Below, one piece after another: positions 61,976 to 64,000 of a stretch of DNA of 64,000 nucleotides. The notes under the pieces are model-generated. The model was not told the origin of the DNA. It saw only the letters and a program-made list of their open reading frames with translations, and made no database searches. Position numbers and translations under genes: made by a program. Origin of the DNA: Ferrimicrobium sp. Lineage in GTDB: Bacteria; Actinomycetota; Acidimicrobiia; Acidimicrobiales; Acidimicrobiaceae. Position 1 is the first letter of the stretch. The number at the start of each line of letters is the position of its first letter. Location of the stretch: positions 62,001 to 126,000 of the forward strand of contig JALCZJ010000003.1 in assembly GCA_022690815.1 (NCBI GenBank). Direction: 5' to 3'.

Positions 61976-62752
61976 AAGCCGTCACGGTTAACATTAGCAG
62001 CAGGCGTGCTTGGATTGGCTTTGCTAGCATTTGTAGATGTTGGTGGGTACGCAGCATTTACTAGTAATGCGAACTTAAATACGAGTGCCACAGCCGGTAC
62101 TTGTTTTCTGAATGCAAGCGTAGGAAAAACGGGGGAGACTTGTGCTTCTGGGAATAAACAGCAGCTCTGTGTGCCCCGGGATGCTGACAACTACGCAAGC
62201 AACCAAGGGAGTTTGTCCGGGCTACAGAATGATCAGGTAACTACGACAGATGGCAGTAATGCCTCTCTCGCGTGGACAGCGCCTAATATGGCATCAGGTG
62301 TCGAGTACTGGGCTGACAGCTATCTTAAGGATGCCGGCACCCTACAGGGTTAAGTGTCCGAGGTAACCTCTACACTGCCAAATGGTACCCCATCTGCCCT
62401 GTTGCAAGACATGACCGTTACGGTTCAAGAGCTCACGGGATCTGATAATGGGCAGACATGGACCAATCTTACTAGGGTTGGCGGTAACACTATTGATGGA
62501 TCACATTTTGGTGCTGGTAGTTATGCTGCACCTGGGAGTTATACGTTTAGTATGGCTGTGAATAATTAAAACGTCCCGTTCCTGCAGCCATTTGATGTAA
62601 ATGTGACTACTGGTAGAGCTAGCGTAAACTCTGGGGATGAACAGAGTGCAGAGTGTTCAGTGATTTACACCCTGCTTGATGCAGCCACAAATACAGCGGA
62701 GGGGCAGACTGTTAGCCCAACGTCGAATTTTGTTGGCACTTCATTGTTGTAG
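61976..62752 (+). pseudogene. TasA/camelysin-like secreted protein, interrupted by two in-frame stops
   Basis: Read in one frame, this stretch gives a SipW-type signal peptide and precursor: RLTLAAGVLGLALLAFV, then GGYAAFTSNANLNTSATAGT, the hallmark of camelysin/TasA surface-fibre proteins. The frame goes on through TAA at 62351-62353 and TAA at 62567-62569 to a final TAG at 62750-62752, with a coherent, Thr/Ser/Gly-rich sequence between all three, including DMTVTVQELTGSDNGQTW and GAGSYAAPGSYTFSMAV. The total is about 255 residues. GGGAGGTCGACG at 61964-61975 looks like a ribosome site but is followed by AAG, so a normal start codon is missing; GTG 62006 would cut the signal peptide. I label it a pseudogene, but readthrough is not excluded. 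Confidence 0.7.
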
Positions 62753-62850
62753 TTAGGGCAAGGGTAACTCGGGTATTCTGACGGAGGGGGTTGAGCTGTT
62801 GATATGCGCATTCCCGTATCGTCTCTGTGCAGTTCAAGTGAAGGTGGATC

Positions 62851-63543
62851 TTGCTTGTCACAGAGCAATCGGCTGAGGCGAGTGAGTCACTGCTGATTAA
62901 TCCCGATAGCGTCGCTTTGCGATTAATACCGAGAAGGTCGTGTGGAAGGCTCGTATTACTATGGCTGGGGCGCGATGTGGCGCTTTTGGTTTGCCTGCTC
63001 GTTGTCACCTTGGGGTTCTCGGTTCTGTCGGGTCGTTGGGAGCTGTTGCTGGTTTTCTCAGGTTCGATGAGCCCGGGGATACCGACAGGAAGCATAGCGT
63101 TCGCTTAACGTGAGCCGATGAGGGACCTGAAATTGCACGACGTCGCGGTGTTCCATCCGCCAAATTGTTCGCGTGTTATTTACATGCATCGGGTTATCCC
63201 GTTGCCACGGGTCCATGGCGAGGTTGTGGTGCGGACAAAGGGTGATGCCAATCCTGTACCTGACCCGCGGACTCTCCACATCACGGGTACCACGGTCTAG
63301 CTCGTGCGCTACCGGGTTCTGGAGGTTGGATACGTTGTCCTCTGGGTTCATTCGAATACTGGACGGGAAGTGATCTTGACGGTGGCTAGGCTCTTGGCCC
63401 TCGGTCTGGTGATCTCTGCCGTGCGTGATGGCGACGAAAGCCCATGGCCACATCAGAGGTATAGGTTGCGTTATCTCGTAGCTTTGCAGTGTTTGACGAA
63501 AGTAGGTTGGCACCCAGATAGCGATAGTCTCGGGTGCGCGTGA
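62851..63543 (+). pseudogene. sipW: SipW-type signal peptidase I, interrupted by two in-frame stops
   Basis: One frame from TTG 62851 gives a membrane segment (VALLVCLLVVTLGFSVL), the serine site SGSMSPGIPTGSIAFA, then TAA at 63106-63108, REPMRDLKLHDVAVFHPP, the histidine in YMHRVIPLP, the RTKGDANPVPDP acidic site, then TAG at 63298-63300, and a second hydrophobic segment (VILTVARLLALGLVISAV) to a stop at 63541-63543. All catalytic elements of an ER-type (SipW) signal peptidase are in order and in frame. Without readthrough only the first 85 residues, with the serine but no histidine or aspartate, would be made. It lies directly after the TasA-like gene, its expected substrate. Confidence 0.7.
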
Positions 63544-63680
63544 CCATGATGGGTGCTGGATCGCGCTACAGTCCCTCGTCTTCGGTCTGGTGGGAGACGC
63601 GGGGTTTGAGGCTTTTGGGGCAAGGTTGTGGCTGGTGCAATTTCCGGGGGTGAGGAATGATCTCGGTCGCTCGCTGAGGA

Positions 63681-63986
63681 GTGTTAGCGGTAATTGTCGC
63701 GATTGACGGACACGCGTTATCGGTGGTGCCGCCGATACGGATGCTGGTGGCGTCGCTCAGCATGGTGTTTGCCGTTGCAGGTTTCCAGGATCGCCGAAAG
63801 CGCTTAGCGTCAGGATTCCTCATCCTGATCGCGCAACGTCGGCTTTTGCGACTCTATCATGTTGTTGATGACCATGACGATGGAGTCGTTCGTGGCGTTG
63901 TGCGATGCGTCTTAGGGTACTTCCGCGAGGATGCCAGACGCATCGGTCGGCGGTCAAGTAAGGTACATGCGAACCGGCCAACCTGA
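63681..63986 (+). CDS. Possible small membrane protein (weakly supported)
   Basis: A GTG-started frame of 101 residues beginning VLAVIVAIDGHALSVVPP and containing MLVASLSMVFAVAGF, followed by a charged C-terminal part (DDHDDGVVRG). The hydrophobic N-terminus is suggestive, but there is no ribosome site or known family, and the codon use of the region is already abnormal. It may be a remnant following the SipW-like gene or chance. The 457 nt from 63544 to 64000 hold nothing else I can support. Confidence 0.25.
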   Translation: MLAVIVAIDGHALSVVPPIRMLVASLSMVFAVAGFQDRRKRLASGFLILIAQRRLLRLYHVVDDHDDGVVRGVVRCVLGYFREDARRIGRRSSKVHANRPT

Positions 63987-64000
63987 GTGAACGGCCGCTT

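Noticed and set aside
61976-63543. Window-wide reassignment of TAA/TAG to a sense codon
   Set aside because: Many well-conserved genes here end normally at TAA or TAG (for example imuB at TAG, dnaE2 at TAA), so a global code change would extend them past natural ends. Any readthrough must be local.
63566-63823. Minus-strand frame of 85 residues at the window end
   Set aside because: No ribosome site, no domain and basic low-complexity composition; overlaps a slightly better plus-strand candidate.

Overview
The window is a moderately high-GC bacterial chromosome segment (GC judged by eye, not computed) with dense genes, frequent GTG/TTG starts and 1-4 nt overlaps. The gene set points to Actinomycetota: a mycothiol S-conjugate amidase, a fused PafB-PafC regulator, the ImuA'-ImuB-DnaE2 mutasome, a CofC/FbiD-like F420 enzyme with F420/FMN split-barrel proteins, and a CtaG-type oxidase assembly protein. 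An acidimicrobial (Ferrimicrobium-like) source is my best guess, but it is inference. I see no tRNA, rRNA, CRISPR array or intact insertion sequence.

Layout. 1-4376: MFS transporter fragment, split-barrel oxidoreductase, class IV aminotransferase, XdhC-like protein, AidB-like acyl-CoA dehydrogenase. 4472-14598: an amine/amino-acid catabolic island with gamma-glutamyltransferase, alanine dehydrogenase, PuuB-like FAD oxidase, GABA aminotransferase, aminobutyraldehyde dehydrogenase, an Lrp/AsnC regulator and a second class III aminotransferase. The last gene is preceded by four 15-bp palindromes at exact 25-bp spacing. 14756-25214: an orphan MobF-type relaxase-domain protein, a short acyl-CoA carboxylase beta subunit coupled to an FAD oxidoreductase, a flippase-like membrane protein with a lipoprotein, and an EAL phosphodiesterase overlapping an alpha/beta hydrolase. 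25215-30710: a single-chain ETF (beta-alpha fusion), a MaoC hydratase, a CPDC glutaredoxin, TypA and CtaG, all on the minus strand.

30897-43331: PafBC, a split-barrel protein, a MarR-MMPL-enoyl-CoA hydratase-acyl-CoA ligase lipid module with a 25-codon leader ORF, a CofC-like/LmbE-like pair, RNase HII, a GntR regulator and pirin. 43396-50339: a full-length fused ABC exporter and the three-gene ATP-grasp / alpha-E / transglutaminase operon. 51224-56574: the DNA-damage mutasome imuA'-imuB-dnaE2 with a LexA-like box at its start. 56664-61441: substrate-binding lipoprotein, acyl-CoA dehydrogenase, Mca, SCP2 protein and inositol-phosphatase-like protein.

The last 2.5 kb (61442-64000) looks more AT-rich. 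It carries a TasA/camelysin-like secreted protein followed by its SipW-type signal peptidase. Both frames stay open and conserved-looking across four in-frame stop codons with no frameshift. This is either a young pseudogene pair or something stranger, and it is the most notable observation here. The main linked themes are amine catabolism under an Lrp-type regulator, fatty acid/lipid turnover feeding the ETF, and DNA-damage mutagenesis with both PafBC and a LexA-type site present.
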